64,000 nt of DNA from Prevotella sp. (GTDB lineage Bacteria; Bacteroidota; Bacteroidia; Bacteroidales; Bacteroidaceae). The stretch covers positions 1 through 64,000 of the forward strand of contig JAFTFX010000035.1 of assembly GCA_017458225.1 (NCBI GenBank), written 5' to 3'. Under the pieces are notes generated by a model. It was not told the origin of the DNA, made no database searches, and saw only the letters and a program-made list of their open reading frames with translations. A program made the translations under genes and the position numbers. Below, in pieces: positions 43,773 to 54,410 of the stretch (positions are counted from its first letter, which is position 1; each line of letters starts with the position of its first letter).

Positions 43773-45914
43773 TTAGAACCAGTCCTCCGAGTAGTCATCA
43801 TTGTTCACTACATTAAGAGGAACGAACTCCACAAAGTCGAGCTGCCACTTCAAGTCCGTCTCGTCAGCGATAACGTTCTTATAGCGGAACCAGAACTCCT
43901 CACTCTGCTTGACTGTTACCGTTCCCAGAATCTTACGCAGTGTGACTGTACCATCGCCACGGCAGTTCTGATCGGTATCATTACCTGTATTAGTATCCGG
44001 GTGACCCATAAAGCTGAACGGACCACGCATGTATCCGCGGTTACGCATAGCCACATCGGTACCAATGCCTTTATCATCCTCATTATAGAATACAGTCCAA
44101 CCAATACGAGGATCGCTTTCCTGAATTCGCACATCCAAGGGAATGTCGAGAGCCATCATGGTTTGCATATTGCTGGATGTGCCATAGTAGAACTGCATCA
44201 TTCCGCCATGAGCCATGGGCGAGTAGAACAGGCGGAACTCGTATGTGCCAGAAGGTATCGGCAGCATACGGATGGCCAAGTCATAGTTACCCCATCCCTG
44301 AAATGCATCGGCTTGATAGGCACGGAAGGCGCCCTTCACGTTATAGCGGAACTCATTCTCGTCGGTGTAGCTCTTCACACCGTCAAAATAGTTCAACGGG
44401 AATGCTACACGTGCACCGCTTCCACCGCCATTCAATGCAGCAATCTCTGCCTGGGTAGCCATGCGGATGCCATTATTGATGAATTCTGGCAAAATAGTCG
44501 TTGCATCAAAGCGCATACGTTCATGCAGCACGCCCTTTGGCACCATCTCGTCATAAAGCAACATATCACCGATGGCATGGATATAACCATTGTAAGCCTG
44601 GATGTTTGTTTCATACAACTGATCGGTAGAACGGTAGATTTTCACGCCCTTTCTCACCACCTCGTGCATATCGTCAGTACCCATCGTGGCCAGTTCGTTA
44701 GTCAGGGTGTTATTTCTGATATAGCGGTTGATGAACAATTCCTTGGCCGCAATAAGAGGCTTCGGTTGCCATATTTTCATCAGCGTATGGGGCAGCATGG
44801 TCTCGTAATAGTCATAGGGCTGTCCACCATTCACATAGTTCCACTGGTTCACACCTCTTGCGCCTTTCGACTCAAACACAATTTGGTCTTCAGGCATACC
44901 CACATACAGGATATGGTAAGCCACAAACATGTTCAGTGCATTGTTGCGCTCGGTATAGTCAGTACCCGTAGAGACGGTCTGTCCCTTTTCAATCATATAG
45001 TCGTACCATCCCGTGTTAGGATCAGCTGCATCCTTATAATACTTGTTGGCGTAGGCTATCAATCCGTTAATATCTTCAGAGAATCCTTCTTTTCTCAAGG
45101 CAGCCTTGATCACCTCGTCAGGTTCAGCAAAGATAGTATACATCTTCTTGCACTCTTTTGGATAGTACAAATCGGAGCCATTGGTGTCTTGCCTGTGTTT
45201 ACCTTCCAATGAATAAGAAGCATCCTTCCGAATATCTTCCATATTCTTTGCAAGTCCTGTCATACTCAGTGCCTGGAAGAAGATGCCGAATTGTTCCATG
45301 TGGCGTTCAAGTTCATCGAACATCACGTGGTTACTGCGCGGAATCACCTTGCTGATGATATGCACCACACCGTTGGTGACCACGCTGTCAGGTTCCAGAA
45401 TAACCGCAGTCTTCTCCAGCGTAACACGACCGATGGCATCCACGTTACTCTGTGCAGTGAACGTACGTCCCAACATGGTTCGTACCGAGGTGCCAACGCC
45501 CATTTCAATGGTAGTGTGAACGCCATTGGTCAGGTGATAGAGAGCAATGTCCGAGCAAAGACTGTCAGAAAGTCCTTCCAGCGAGTTTGCAGTCATGCTG
45601 TTGTGGGGAACCTTGGCCTTGACATCATTATACAGACTGTCGATATATTCAGCAATTGCATCATTGGTTGGTGCAAAGCAAGTGTATTCACCATACGACA
45701 TCAGGTTTCTGTCCAGTCGTGCCCGCTCCAATATATAGTTAAATGAAGTCAACTGCGGCTTACGTTTGATATAGTCATCAGCCGTCTCATCTGTCACAGT
45801 GTACATATCCGACTCGTCAGGTTCTGGATTGCATGCCGTCAGCATGTTCATACCGGCAAAAGCCAGTGTGACTGTCATCAGTCGGCCTATCGTCTTAAAG
45901 GTTGTCATTTTCAT
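43773..45914 (-). CDS. fasciclin (FAS1) domain lipoprotein
   Basis: A 713-residue protein with lipobox NMLTAC. The first FAS1 domain (about 50-190) has SFNYILERARLDRNLMSYGE, YTCFAPTNDAIAEYI and GVVHIISKVI. A second runs about 200-470 (NAYNGYIHAIGDMLLYDEMV). The C-terminal region (about 490-710) is a beta-sandwich with an ETDLKWQLDFVEFVPL end, possibly a ligand-binding module. It belongs to the minus-strand operon starting at 54240. Substrate unknown. Confidence 0.8.
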   Translation of the reverse strand: MKMTTFKTIGRLMTVTLAFAGMNMLTACNPEPDESDMYTVTDETADDYIKRKPQLTSFNYILERARLDRNLMSYGEYTCFAPTNDAIAEYIDSLYNDVKAKVPHNSMTANSLEGLSDSLCSDIALYHLTNGVHTTIEMGVGTSVRTMLGRTFTAQSNVDAIGRVTLEKTAVILEPDSVVTNGVVHIISKVIPRSNHVMFDELERHMEQFGIFFQALSMTGLAKNMEDIRKDASYSLEGKHRQDTNGSDLYYPKECKKMYTIFAEPDEVIKAALRKEGFSEDINGLIAYANKYYKDAADPNTGWYDYMIEKGQTVSTGTDYTERNNALNMFVAYHILYVGMPEDQIVFESKGARGVNQWNYVNGGQPYDYYETMLPHTLMKIWQPKPLIAAKELFINRYIRNNTLTNELATMGTDDMHEVVRKGVKIYRSTDQLYETNIQAYNGYIHAIGDMLLYDEMVPKGVLHERMRFDATTILPEFINNGIRMATQAEIAALNGGGSGARVAFPLNYFDGVKSYTDENEFRYNVKGAFRAYQADAFQGWGNYDLAIRMLPIPSGTYEFRLFYSPMAHGGMMQFYYGTSSNMQTMMALDIPLDVRIQESDPRIGWTVFYNEDDKGIGTDVAMRNRGYMRGPFSFMGHPDTNTGNDTDQNCRGDGTVTLRKILGTVTVKQSEEFWFRYKNVIADETDLKWQLDFVEFVPLNVVNNDDYSEDWF

Positions 45915-45932
45915 ATTTCAGTTCTCCTTTCT

Positions 45933-47744
45933 TTAGTTTCCAGTTGTTGAAGCATAGGCCGGATTCTGTTTCAATCCGCCATTCAGGATTATGTCATTAT
46001 AAGGTATCGGCATATAGAGATAGGCCTCATTGCGCATCTTTGCCTTTACGCCGGCACCCTCACCGCCACGATTTCTGACCATGATGTCAAGCATCTCCTT
46101 TGTATTGGCAGGAATTGAAGCTTCCGACTGACTGCCTAATATCGTGCTATAGTTAGGACGTTTCTCCATGTGACGATAGTTATAGCGCATCAAGTCGAAC
46201 CAGCGCTTACCCTCGAAGCAGAGCTCACGCAAGCGCTCTTCCAGCACCAGCAATTCCATTTTGCTGCCAGCGCGGTCCATACTGGCCAGAGAGGCCTGTT
46301 TTAGAGTGTCTGACGAGGTTGAAGGCCAGATTGAACGCGAGTTCACGGCCGTCACCAACCGATAGGCTGCAGTATAGCGCACCTGGTTGATTGAGTCCTG
46401 CACCTTTCGCTGATCTGTCGACATGCCTGTTGTATCTACAGCCTGCTGCACCAGGGCTTCAGCCTTCATCAGCAGGATATCAGCCAGGCGGTAAACAATA
46501 TAGTTCTGGTCATAACCCGAGAATGCACGACCTGAAGGACGATTCACCTGATCAATGGAACTTCCTGCCGTCTGGATATCGTCTTCAGCGGTCATTTTGC
46601 GGATGGCAAACGACTCAGCGCCACTTGAAGCCTTATACAAATAGGTATAGTAGCGCACGTCATTGGTGGGGTATACCTGTGCATCCACAGCCTTTGTAAT
46701 ATTGGAAGCCGACGTACTGGTCTGGAAGATAGACGAAGCCTCCAAAAGACCAGATGCCGAGTTATTATCCTTAAACTTGTAGAAAGACTTGCAGACAGCG
46801 GCATTACCTGTCGACTGCAATTCAAAGATACTCTCTTCGTCGTTGCCTGATGGAGAGAACAACCTATAGGTAGCCGAGAAAATTCTTGAACATCCCTCAG
46901 CAAGAGCCGGATAGGGTCTGCCTTTCGTCTCGTTGGGCGTAGTCACATGGTTCTTCTGTTTCGATTCGATGACCAAGTCACAATAGTCAATACACTTCTG
47001 ATAATCATCTGCACTGTTTTTCACCGATGCTCTCCACAGGTAGATGTCAGCCAAGATCGAGTGGATGCCCTCTGAGGTAATCCAACCCACCCTACGCCAG
47101 TTGTTACGTCCATACGACAGGGGTGACAATGCGTTCTTTGCAGCCTCTTCCAGGTCGGCAATACAGTGTTGCAACACCACATCAGGACTGGACTGCAGCA
47201 GGTTGCGGTCCTGACTGCTGGTCATGAAAGCTGCATCAACGTAGGGCACATCGCGGAAAGCACGTACCAAATAGAAATAACAGAGAGAGCGCAAGGCTAA
47301 CATCTGCGAGCGGTCCACCAGATAGTCACCCTCAGTGTAATTCGGGTCTACACCTTCGGCATACATTTTCTGGGCGCGTTCCAATACGATGTTGCACCTA
47401 TTGATAACTGCATACATCGATGCCCATGAGGCATAGCTGTTATTGGTCTGCACGCTGGCCGACATGATTTCCTGCATGTCGCTGACCGCATTGTTGTTCA
47501 AGGCATCATCGCCAAAGGCATACTCATCACCGCGCATGCCACCCCAGACAATCAGTTTCGAGACAACATCCTCGGCCGTCATAGCTGCATAGGCAGCATT
47601 GACCATCAGTGCCACGTCCGACTTCGACTGCCAAAAGTCCTCGTCCACCGTCTTGTCATCAGGCAGGATGATGGTGTCAAGGCACGAAGTCAAGGCAGTA
47701 GCCATACAGGCGACACACATTATTTTATATATCTTATTTTTCAT
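45933..47744 (-). CDS. SusD/RagB-like nutrient-binding lipoprotein
   Basis: About 603 residues from ATG 47744, with lipobox ATALTSC. Typical SusD sequence: DEDFWQSKSDVALMVNAAYA near the start, MLALRSLCYFYLVRAFRDVP in the TPR-like part, and LRELCFEGKRWFDLMRYNYR plus AYLYMPIPYNDIILNGGLKQ at the C-terminus. It is paired with the SusC directly upstream (47780-51256; 35-base gap) and followed by two FAS1 lipoproteins. Confidence 0.9.
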   Translation of the reverse strand: MKNKIYKIMCVACMATALTSCLDTIILPDDKTVDEDFWQSKSDVALMVNAAYAAMTAEDVVSKLIVWGGMRGDEYAFGDDALNNNAVSDMQEIMSASVQTNNSYASWASMYAVINRCNIVLERAQKMYAEGVDPNYTEGDYLVDRSQMLALRSLCYFYLVRAFRDVPYVDAAFMTSSQDRNLLQSSPDVVLQHCIADLEEAAKNALSPLSYGRNNWRRVGWITSEGIHSILADIYLWRASVKNSADDYQKCIDYCDLVIESKQKNHVTTPNETKGRPYPALAEGCSRIFSATYRLFSPSGNDEESIFELQSTGNAAVCKSFYKFKDNNSASGLLEASSIFQTSTSASNITKAVDAQVYPTNDVRYYTYLYKASSGAESFAIRKMTAEDDIQTAGSSIDQVNRPSGRAFSGYDQNYIVYRLADILLMKAEALVQQAVDTTGMSTDQRKVQDSINQVRYTAAYRLVTAVNSRSIWPSTSSDTLKQASLASMDRAGSKMELLVLEERLRELCFEGKRWFDLMRYNYRHMEKRPNYSTILGSQSEASIPANTKEMLDIMVRNRGGEGAGVKAKMRNEAYLYMPIPYNDIILNGGLKQNPAYASTTGN

Positions 47745-47779
47745 AATTACCAATTATCAATTATCGATTATCTATTCGG

Positions 47780-50700
47780 TTAGAATCCAACATTCACAGT
47801 GAACGTGAACTGCTTAGAGCGTGGTGTCTTCGACTGGTCGCGTGCAGGGAAGTAACCCGTTGCCGATACTTCGGGGTCGATACCACTATATCGGGTCCAT
47901 ACATAGAGGTTGTTCATAGAGGCGTATGCCTGCAGGTTGTTCAAGCCCATCGACTTGATCCACTTCTTGGGGAAGTTGTAGCTGACCTGCAGGTTCTGGA
48001 AGCGCACAAAGCCACCGTCTTCCACATAGCGGTCGCTACCCTGATAGTTATAGGGAGAAGCATCGCCTGACACATAGACGGCACGTGGCATCGGCGTCAC
48101 GTCGCCATCCTTGCGCCAACGATAGTTCACCGTTGAGCTCTGGTTGCTGGTGCCCGACATCGACTCCAGGTTCATACGGGCCAAGTTGATAATTTTGTTG
48201 CCAAAACGGTAGTTGAAACGTCCGGATACCTTCCAGTTACCGTAGCGCAGTGTGAGGTTGAAACCACCTTGCACCTTTGGCAGCGAGTTACCCAGATAGA
48301 CCACGTCAAGCTGGTCAATCTTACCGTCGTGGTTGATATCCTCATAGATGGCATCACCACCCTGGAACTTGTACAGCGGCTTGTAGTTGTCATCGTAAAC
48401 ATACACCAGTCGCTGGGGGTCACCCGTGCTTGTCATGATCACCTGTCCCTGGGCATCGGTGGCCACAGGAGCCGTCTTGCCGCTGGCCAGGAAAGAATTA
48501 ATCCAAGCCTCATACTGTGCATCGGTCAGGTTGTGCTCCTTACGGTAGTTCTGCAGATAGTCATAGCCGTACTGATAGACGCCCTTGTAGCGGAATCCAT
48601 AGATAGAACCCAGTGCATTGTTCAGCTGCACGCGGATGGGATAGCCCTGCTGCACTTTCGGGTCGCTGCTCACGTAATTGCCTCGAACAGTGGCATCCCA
48701 GTTTTCAGGTGTTCCGTTGATGGCATCCAGCACGCTCTGGTTCATCTCTTTCAGCAAGTTGCTGTTCTGTGCCACATTGAAGCTGAAGTCGGCCGAGAAC
48801 TTACCAATCTTCACAAACTTCTTAGCCGTGAAGTTCATTTCCCATCCGTCGTTCACCATGCGTCCCACGTTGGCATACGAAATTGACGAATAGCCCGAGG
48901 TTGAGGGGATGCTGATACCCTGCAACAGGTCAGTGGTGTTCTTGTGATAGTAGTCGAAGTCAATCTCGAACTTGTCGTCAAACAGTCCCAAGTTGAAACC
49001 AAGGTTATACGAAGTGGTCTTCTCCCACTTCAGATCGTCAAGTTTCAGACCATCGAGCGTGGCGTATGTTTCCTTGTTGTTACCTTTACCATAGCTTCCT
49101 GCATTGGTATTATAGGTGTTATAGAACAGATAGTCCTTGTCAGGAGCCTTACCATTGATACCCCATGAAGCACGGAGACCCAGCATGGACACCACCTTGC
49201 TCGACCACTTCATGAACGGCTCTTCGCTGATGTTATAACGGACAGCTGCACCGGGGAAGTATGCCCATTTATGCTCGGGTCCGAATTTCGAGTCACCATC
49301 GGCACGCAGCGAGAAGTTCAGGCTGTAGCGTCCATCCTTGTAGGCTACGTGTCCGTTATACAGAATGTTCTGCGAGTTCGAACGTCCGTTGCTGCTTGAA
49401 GGCGACTTGCTGATATAGCCGTTAGCTGTTGATGAGATAATGCCATTAGGCAGATGGCTCATGCTCACTTCCTGAGTGGTAGAGTTCTGTGTGCTCATCT
49501 CATAGCGCAACAGCATGGTGGCCGTCCAGTCCTCATTTTTAAAATAGGGCGTAAACACCAGTTCGGTACGTCCGCCAATCTTCATGCGATTATATTCGTA
49601 GTTGGTGCTTACATTATAGTCGCCGGTTGTCCAGTTATTAGCCGTAGAGAGAGCAGCAGGACGATAGGTGGGCTTACTCTCTGCAAAGATATCGAAGTCC
49701 ACACGGCCGTTGAAGGTCAGTCGGCTCTTCTTACTCTCGGTACCCAGAATCTCATACTTGATGGTGAAGTCAGGTGTCAGACGGTAGGTCTGGTCTTTCA
49801 CCCAAGCCAGATTGGCAATGGCCACGGGGTTTCCAAGTGCCAGCACATTACGCATCTCGTAAGAAGAATAGGCACCGTCGTAAGGCGTCAGCCATACCTT
49901 GTCAACCTGCTTATTGGGGTTCATGATATAGTACTCGTCGGTATCCACACCGTTGTTTTCGCGATAGACGGTCATATTCGGTGCCAGGTTCTGGGCAATC
50001 GAAAGCAAGCTCGGATAAGTGGTGCCATTGATCTTGCCCTCATAGTTCTTGTCGTTGTTCGTATAGGTCAGGGCAAAGTTGGTCATGAAGCGAATACGGT
50101 CTGACACATTGTAGTCCAAGGCCATACGGGTGGTGAACTGCTGGAACTTCTGCTTGATGATAGAACCGGTCTGGTGCTTGTAGCCGGCCGAGATACGGAA
50201 GGTTGCCTTCTGGCCACCACCCGTCAGGTTCACGTTGAAGTCGTGCATGGCACCAAACTGCTTCACCTCTTTCACCCAGTCGGTATTGTCGTTCCAGTTG
50301 TGATACTCACCCCAAGTCTCATCGTAGTTCAGCTCACGGATATTGAGCGTACTGTTCGACTTCTGCTTCTCGCGATAGAACTCGTCTTTGAGCAGCATGG
50401 TGTAGTCATCACCGTTCAGCAGGTTGTAGCCGTCGGGCTGCCAGGTTCCCGTGAACTTATAGGAGAAGTTCACCTTTGGTTTACCGCGAGTACCGCGCTT
50501 GGTGGTAATCTGGATAACGCCGTTGGCACCCTTGGAGCCCCATACTGCCGTAGCAGCAGCATCCTTCAGCACGGTGATGCTGGCAATATCTTCCACGTTC
50601 ACCGAAAGCAGTGATGAGTACTGTTCCTCGTCGGCATTGGCATAGTCGAAGTCTTCGTCGGGGTTGTCGAAGATCTTGTCGTCGACGACAATCAGGGGGT

Positions 50701-51256
50701 TGGCATTGGCCGAGAGGGTTGTCACACCACGCAGGCGCATCTGCGAGCCTGCACCCAGGTTACCTGAGTTCGACACGATGTCCAGACCGGCAATCTCACC
50801 CTGCAGAGCCTCGTCGGCCGAGGTGAAGGCCAGACCTTCCACGCTCTCCATGTTCATGGTCTGCTGAGCCACAGAAATCTCTTTCTTCTGGATTGACAGA
50901 CCGCCGGAACTCTGGCGGCGTCCTTTCACGGTCACCTCCTTCAGTACGGTGTTTGCCGGTTCAAGCTTAATCTTGAAAGTCGTTTTGTCACCGATGGTCA
51001 CCGACTTCGTCTTGTCGCCCACATACGAGAACTCCAGTCTGTTCTTCGTGCTCTTTATCTGCATGGAGAAGTTACCGTTGAAGTCGGTCTGGGCAGCTGA
51101 CACGATACGGTTGTTGGCATCTTTCTCCACAACGTTACCCATCATGATGGGGCCTTCGTTATCGCTCAGCGTACCTGATATGCGCACTCCCTGTGCCATG
51201 GCCCATTGTGCTATGACACTGAAAAGTGCTGTAAATAATAATTGTCTGATATTCAT
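47780..51256 (-). CDS. SusC/RagA-like TonB-dependent outer-membrane transporter
   Basis: A 1158-residue protein with a signal peptide (ending IAQWAMAQ), a carboxypeptidase-regulatory-like domain (VRISGTLSDNEGPIMMGNVV), a plug (ALQGEIAGLDIVSNSGN, MRLRGVTTLSANANPLIVVD, VLKDAAATAVWGSKGANGVI) and a long barrel ending KQFTFTVNVGF. It imports an unknown ligand with the SusD at 45933. It differs strongly from the second SusC in this operon, so two separate uptake pairs are present. Confidence 0.92.
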   Translation of the reverse strand: MNIRQLLFTALFSVIAQWAMAQGVRISGTLSDNEGPIMMGNVVEKDANNRIVSAAQTDFNGNFSMQIKSTKNRLEFSYVGDKTKSVTIGDKTTFKIKLEPANTVLKEVTVKGRRQSSGGLSIQKKEISVAQQTMNMESVEGLAFTSADEALQGEIAGLDIVSNSGNLGAGSQMRLRGVTTLSANANPLIVVDDKIFDNPDEDFDYANADEEQYSSLLSVNVEDIASITVLKDAAATAVWGSKGANGVIQITTKRGTRGKPKVNFSYKFTGTWQPDGYNLLNGDDYTMLLKDEFYREKQKSNSTLNIRELNYDETWGEYHNWNDNTDWVKEVKQFGAMHDFNVNLTGGGQKATFRISAGYKHQTGSIIKQKFQQFTTRMALDYNVSDRIRFMTNFALTYTNNDKNYEGKINGTTYPSLLSIAQNLAPNMTVYRENNGVDTDEYYIMNPNKQVDKVWLTPYDGAYSSYEMRNVLALGNPVAIANLAWVKDQTYRLTPDFTIKYEILGTESKKSRLTFNGRVDFDIFAESKPTYRPAALSTANNWTTGDYNVSTNYEYNRMKIGGRTELVFTPYFKNEDWTATMLLRYEMSTQNSTTQEVSMSHLPNGIISSTANGYISKSPSSSNGRSNSQNILYNGHVAYKDGRYSLNFSLRADGDSKFGPEHKWAYFPGAAVRYNISEEPFMKWSSKVVSMLGLRASWGINGKAPDKDYLFYNTYNTNAGSYGKGNNKETYATLDGLKLDDLKWEKTTSYNLGFNLGLFDDKFEIDFDYYHKNTTDLLQGISIPSTSGYSSISYANVGRMVNDGWEMNFTAKKFVKIGKFSADFSFNVAQNSNLLKEMNQSVLDAINGTPENWDATVRGNYVSSDPKVQQGYPIRVQLNNALGSIYGFRYKGVYQYGYDYLQNYRKEHNLTDAQYEAWINSFLASGKTAPVATDAQGQVIMTSTGDPQRLVYVYDDNYKPLYKFQGGDAIYEDINHDGKIDQLDVVYLGNSLPKVQGGFNLTLRYGNWKVSGRFNYRFGNKIINLARMNLESMSGTSNQSSTVNYRWRKDGDVTPMPRAVYVSGDASPYNYQGSDRYVEDGGFVRFQNLQVSYNFPKKWIKSMGLNNLQAYASMNNLYVWTRYSGIDPEVSATGYFPARDQSKTPRSKQFTFTVNVGF

Positions 51257-51297
51257 AACTTGTTTATACGCTTAGGTTCGTCGTTTGCTTTTAGTCT

Positions 51298-54240
51298 TCA
51301 CTTCTCTACGTTCTCGTCAAAACGTCCACTGGTCTCTCCGCAGAGGGGAGCAGAAATCTGGTGAACCGCGCAGAACGAAGAGGTGGTAATGGCTGATGCC
51401 TCCAACTTTGACTTGTTATACCAGTAGTCGCGTGTCATTTTGTTCACAACCTTCGAGTCTTTCTCGCTGTCGGAGACGGTGGCTACCACCTGTCCCGTTC
51501 TGTCTGTCAGATTGATGACACCGTTGCCACCAGAGAGGGTAAGCACTTTGGCTACGCCAAGTGCATCAGAGCTCAGCGTGTTCTGCTTGCCGGTCTGTAT
51601 CAGTTCATTGTCGGCAAAGACCGAATTGGTCATGAAGTGGTAGCGCACAAAGTCGCGCAGAGCCTTGATCATGCTCTTGGCCTTGGCCTGGTCGCTGGGT
51701 TCCTGTCTTTTCAGTTCTGCAATCTCGGCATCGCTCAGATCGTCTGTATCGTGATGCTTGACATAGAGTTTACTGATATCGTCCCACGAGGGCAGGCCTC
51801 TGCTATAGGCTATCTGCATGGCTTTGTTGTCAGGGGCAAACAGCGTATAGTTGAACGTGTTGAACATCTTCACGTTCAAGTCAACGCAGGCCTCCTTGAT
51901 TTCCTTGTCGCCTTCCTTGTATATATTTGTAAACACCATATATCCTTCCTGTTCGGTTCTGCCCAGCACTTTCTTGTCAGAAATGCCGGCCCACGTCAGC
52001 ACTTCTGAAGCATCGAAGCCTTGGCAAACAGCCAGGAATTCCGAGAATACCGACTCGCTGTTTTGTACCGTATTCTTCAGTACTGAATAGACGCTCTCCG
52101 TCACAGGCTGGATGACGCGGTCCAAACGATAGGCATGACCGTTCTTCTGGTTGTAGACAATCTTGATCTTGGCAGGATCGTCTGTCACCACCTGCGGACC
52201 AGCCATCACGCGGCTACCCACAGCATTGCCGTCCACAAAGAGGGCACCGCCGTGCTTGGTCAGATAATAGTGGTTGCCGTTATAGCCGATGGGTACGAAG
52301 CTGTCGCCGGTATTGTCTTCAATAGAGGGCAGCACCACCGTATGATAGTTCAATATGTCTACCAACTGAGTCTTCACGTTGGCAATTGCCACGTTGGCAT
52401 CAATCAGCTCACCCAGCGAACCTGTTGTGGGATCGAGTGCATAGCGCTCACACTTCAGATAGGGTTGGATTTTATTGTCCAGATAGTAGAACTTGAGCAC
52501 CTCGGGGCGCGTCTTGCCAGAAGCCTGTCCGTTGCTGGTGTGTCCCAGTGAGGTGGGATCAAGATAGTACAGGCTGAAGGCATCGTCTTCAGGAATGAAG
52601 AAAGCATAGTTAGCTTTCATGGCCATCAGGTAGAATCTGAAGTCGACACCCAGGTGATAGTCGCTGCTACCACGGTCCTGAACGGCCCATTTCATAATCT
52701 GCATATCGGGGTAGAACGTCGATGGTGCCAGCACAGCAGAATACTCACCAGGGGCAATCAGCTTATTAAGCACATAGAGTGCACCGTTGTTGGCGATGGT
52801 GATATCGCAGGTACCGTCTGCCTTACGCTGCAGCACATCGGTGGTAAGACCCATATTCTCACTGGTATCGTCAAGAATAGTGGGGAACTTACTGGGCACG
52901 TTGGCCGTGAACGACGATTTCATCAGGTTGTTCACAAATGCCGTAATGGCTCCCGGGTTTGCATTGTACAGGTAGTCAAGGTTCTCGGCCAGGTGCTCGG
53001 CCGTATTCTCCTCATACTTGTATTTTCCATAGATATCAATCAAGAAGGCTCCATTACCCCCCTTGAGGAAGTAGTCTTGCATGGCCTTGTCGCTGGGAGC
53101 GAAGATGGTACCCATATCCATGATGCTGATATCGGTATTACTCATACCCTGCATTTTGGGGTAGTAGCCATTCCATCCCGGGTCGAACGTCAATGTGTTG
53201 GTACCGGCAGAGACGCCGTTGAAGGCTGTATATCCTGCTCCTTCGGTATTGATATCTTTTTCTTCAGAACCAGTAGCAGAGCGCTTGCTCAGATAACGCC
53301 AGTGATAGATGGCTTCCTTACGGGGCTTGCCTTCTCTCTCGGCCCAGGCATTATAGTCCTCAGTGGTCTTCTCGGCATGTGTGTCGAAGACGGGGATGGC
53401 ATAATAGTCCACCAAACGGCTCATCAGCGTCGTGTTGTCCTTCTTGCGCAACACCTGTGCCAGGTTACCGGGAGGAACAATCACGTTGTCCATCTGGTGG
53501 ATATAGCCGTTCTGACAAGTCACGTCGGGAACGATGACGCGCTCATTGAAAATGTAGGCCGTGTTGCCCGTCGTGGGATAAGACTTGCCGGTAATCAGGG
53601 CGAAGTCGCTGTTCTCTCCGGTGAAGGTGATATTGTTGTTCAACATGAACTCACGAGTCAGGTGTACCATGCGGGGACGGCTGTTATCGGCCACCACGTT
53701 CAGTCCCGTCGAAGCGAATTCGGCCCACTTCGTGTTGTTTTTGGGAAGATCTGCCGGGGTCACAACCTGCACGGTGTCGATAATCTGCACGTTCGTCTCA
53801 TGCTTGAGTGCCTGACCGAGCATGGGCTCTACGCCGCCATTCGACACATTGGGCAGCAACTGCAGCAACAAGGGGTTGTCAAGCATCGACGACTTTAGCA
53901 GCAGCACCTTCTGCGCATACGACAGGTCTTCATACTTATGCACATCCCAGTCGTTCTTACCCGCAAAGAAACGGGCAAAAGCTTCATCATTGGCAGGGAA
54001 CACTGTCTTAGAGCCTGTACGGCTTAACACATCGGCCTGACCCAAGTCACTAATCAACCTCAGATAGGTGTTGAATGTTCCTTGAAGGCCGCCCGCAGCA
54101 CTGGGGCTTGAAAGTTCCGCATAAATACTGGAACCCAGCCACTCCGGCTTGCTCTCTGCATCCACCTCCTCGTACTTTTCTACGCAGGAGGACATCAATC
54201 CCGCCAGGGCGAGAGAGACACAGAAAAAGATTTTCTTCAT
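51298..54240 (-). CDS. large multi-fasciclin (FAS1) lipoprotein
   Basis: A 980-residue protein, first gene of the operon, with lipobox LMSSC. Several FAS1 repeats can be picked out: LRLISDLGQADVLSRTG with TVFPANDEAFARFF (about 55-95); the IFAPSDKAMQDYFLKGGNG region (about 380); AFFIPEDDAFSLYYLDP (about 545); and TLFAPDNKAMQIAYSRGLPS (about 800). It occupies the SusE/F-like place of a surface protein beside SusCD, but is unusually large. No enzyme motif is seen. Likely an extended surface adhesin or binding scaffold. Confidence 0.82.
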   Translation of the reverse strand: MKKIFFCVSLALAGLMSSCVEKYEEVDAESKPEWLGSSIYAELSSPSAAGGLQGTFNTYLRLISDLGQADVLSRTGSKTVFPANDEAFARFFAGKNDWDVHKYEDLSYAQKVLLLKSSMLDNPLLLQLLPNVSNGGVEPMLGQALKHETNVQIIDTVQVVTPADLPKNNTKWAEFASTGLNVVADNSRPRMVHLTREFMLNNNITFTGENSDFALITGKSYPTTGNTAYIFNERVIVPDVTCQNGYIHQMDNVIVPPGNLAQVLRKKDNTTLMSRLVDYYAIPVFDTHAEKTTEDYNAWAEREGKPRKEAIYHWRYLSKRSATGSEEKDINTEGAGYTAFNGVSAGTNTLTFDPGWNGYYPKMQGMSNTDISIMDMGTIFAPSDKAMQDYFLKGGNGAFLIDIYGKYKYEENTAEHLAENLDYLYNANPGAITAFVNNLMKSSFTANVPSKFPTILDDTSENMGLTTDVLQRKADGTCDITIANNGALYVLNKLIAPGEYSAVLAPSTFYPDMQIMKWAVQDRGSSDYHLGVDFRFYLMAMKANYAFFIPEDDAFSLYYLDPTSLGHTSNGQASGKTRPEVLKFYYLDNKIQPYLKCERYALDPTTGSLGELIDANVAIANVKTQLVDILNYHTVVLPSIEDNTGDSFVPIGYNGNHYYLTKHGGALFVDGNAVGSRVMAGPQVVTDDPAKIKIVYNQKNGHAYRLDRVIQPVTESVYSVLKNTVQNSESVFSEFLAVCQGFDASEVLTWAGISDKKVLGRTEQEGYMVFTNIYKEGDKEIKEACVDLNVKMFNTFNYTLFAPDNKAMQIAYSRGLPSWDDISKLYVKHHDTDDLSDAEIAELKRQEPSDQAKAKSMIKALRDFVRYHFMTNSVFADNELIQTGKQNTLSSDALGVAKVLTLSGGNGVINLTDRTGQVVATVSDSEKDSKVVNKMTRDYWYNKSKLEASAITTSSFCAVHQISAPLCGETSGRFDENVEK

Positions 54241-54410
54241 AAATTGTTTTTATTAGCTAATATTATTGTTTTTTTTCGAAATGCTTAGTAGTTTGCGCAA
54301 TACAAGATGCAAAATAACTAAATTTTTTTGAAACTACCAAAAAAATGTCTCTACAAATATTGACAATTAGCTACATTTTTTGAAAAAGCACTCAGCAGGC
54401 TGTACCACCA

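Noticed and set aside
44001-45212. 403-codon open frame on the plus strand
   Set aside because: It lies wholly antisense to a fasciclin lipoprotein gene with clear lipobox and domain motifs. The translation is His/Ile-rich, has no motif and no promoter. Long shadow frames are frequent here, for example also 7050-8063, 11137-12309 and 52654-53898.
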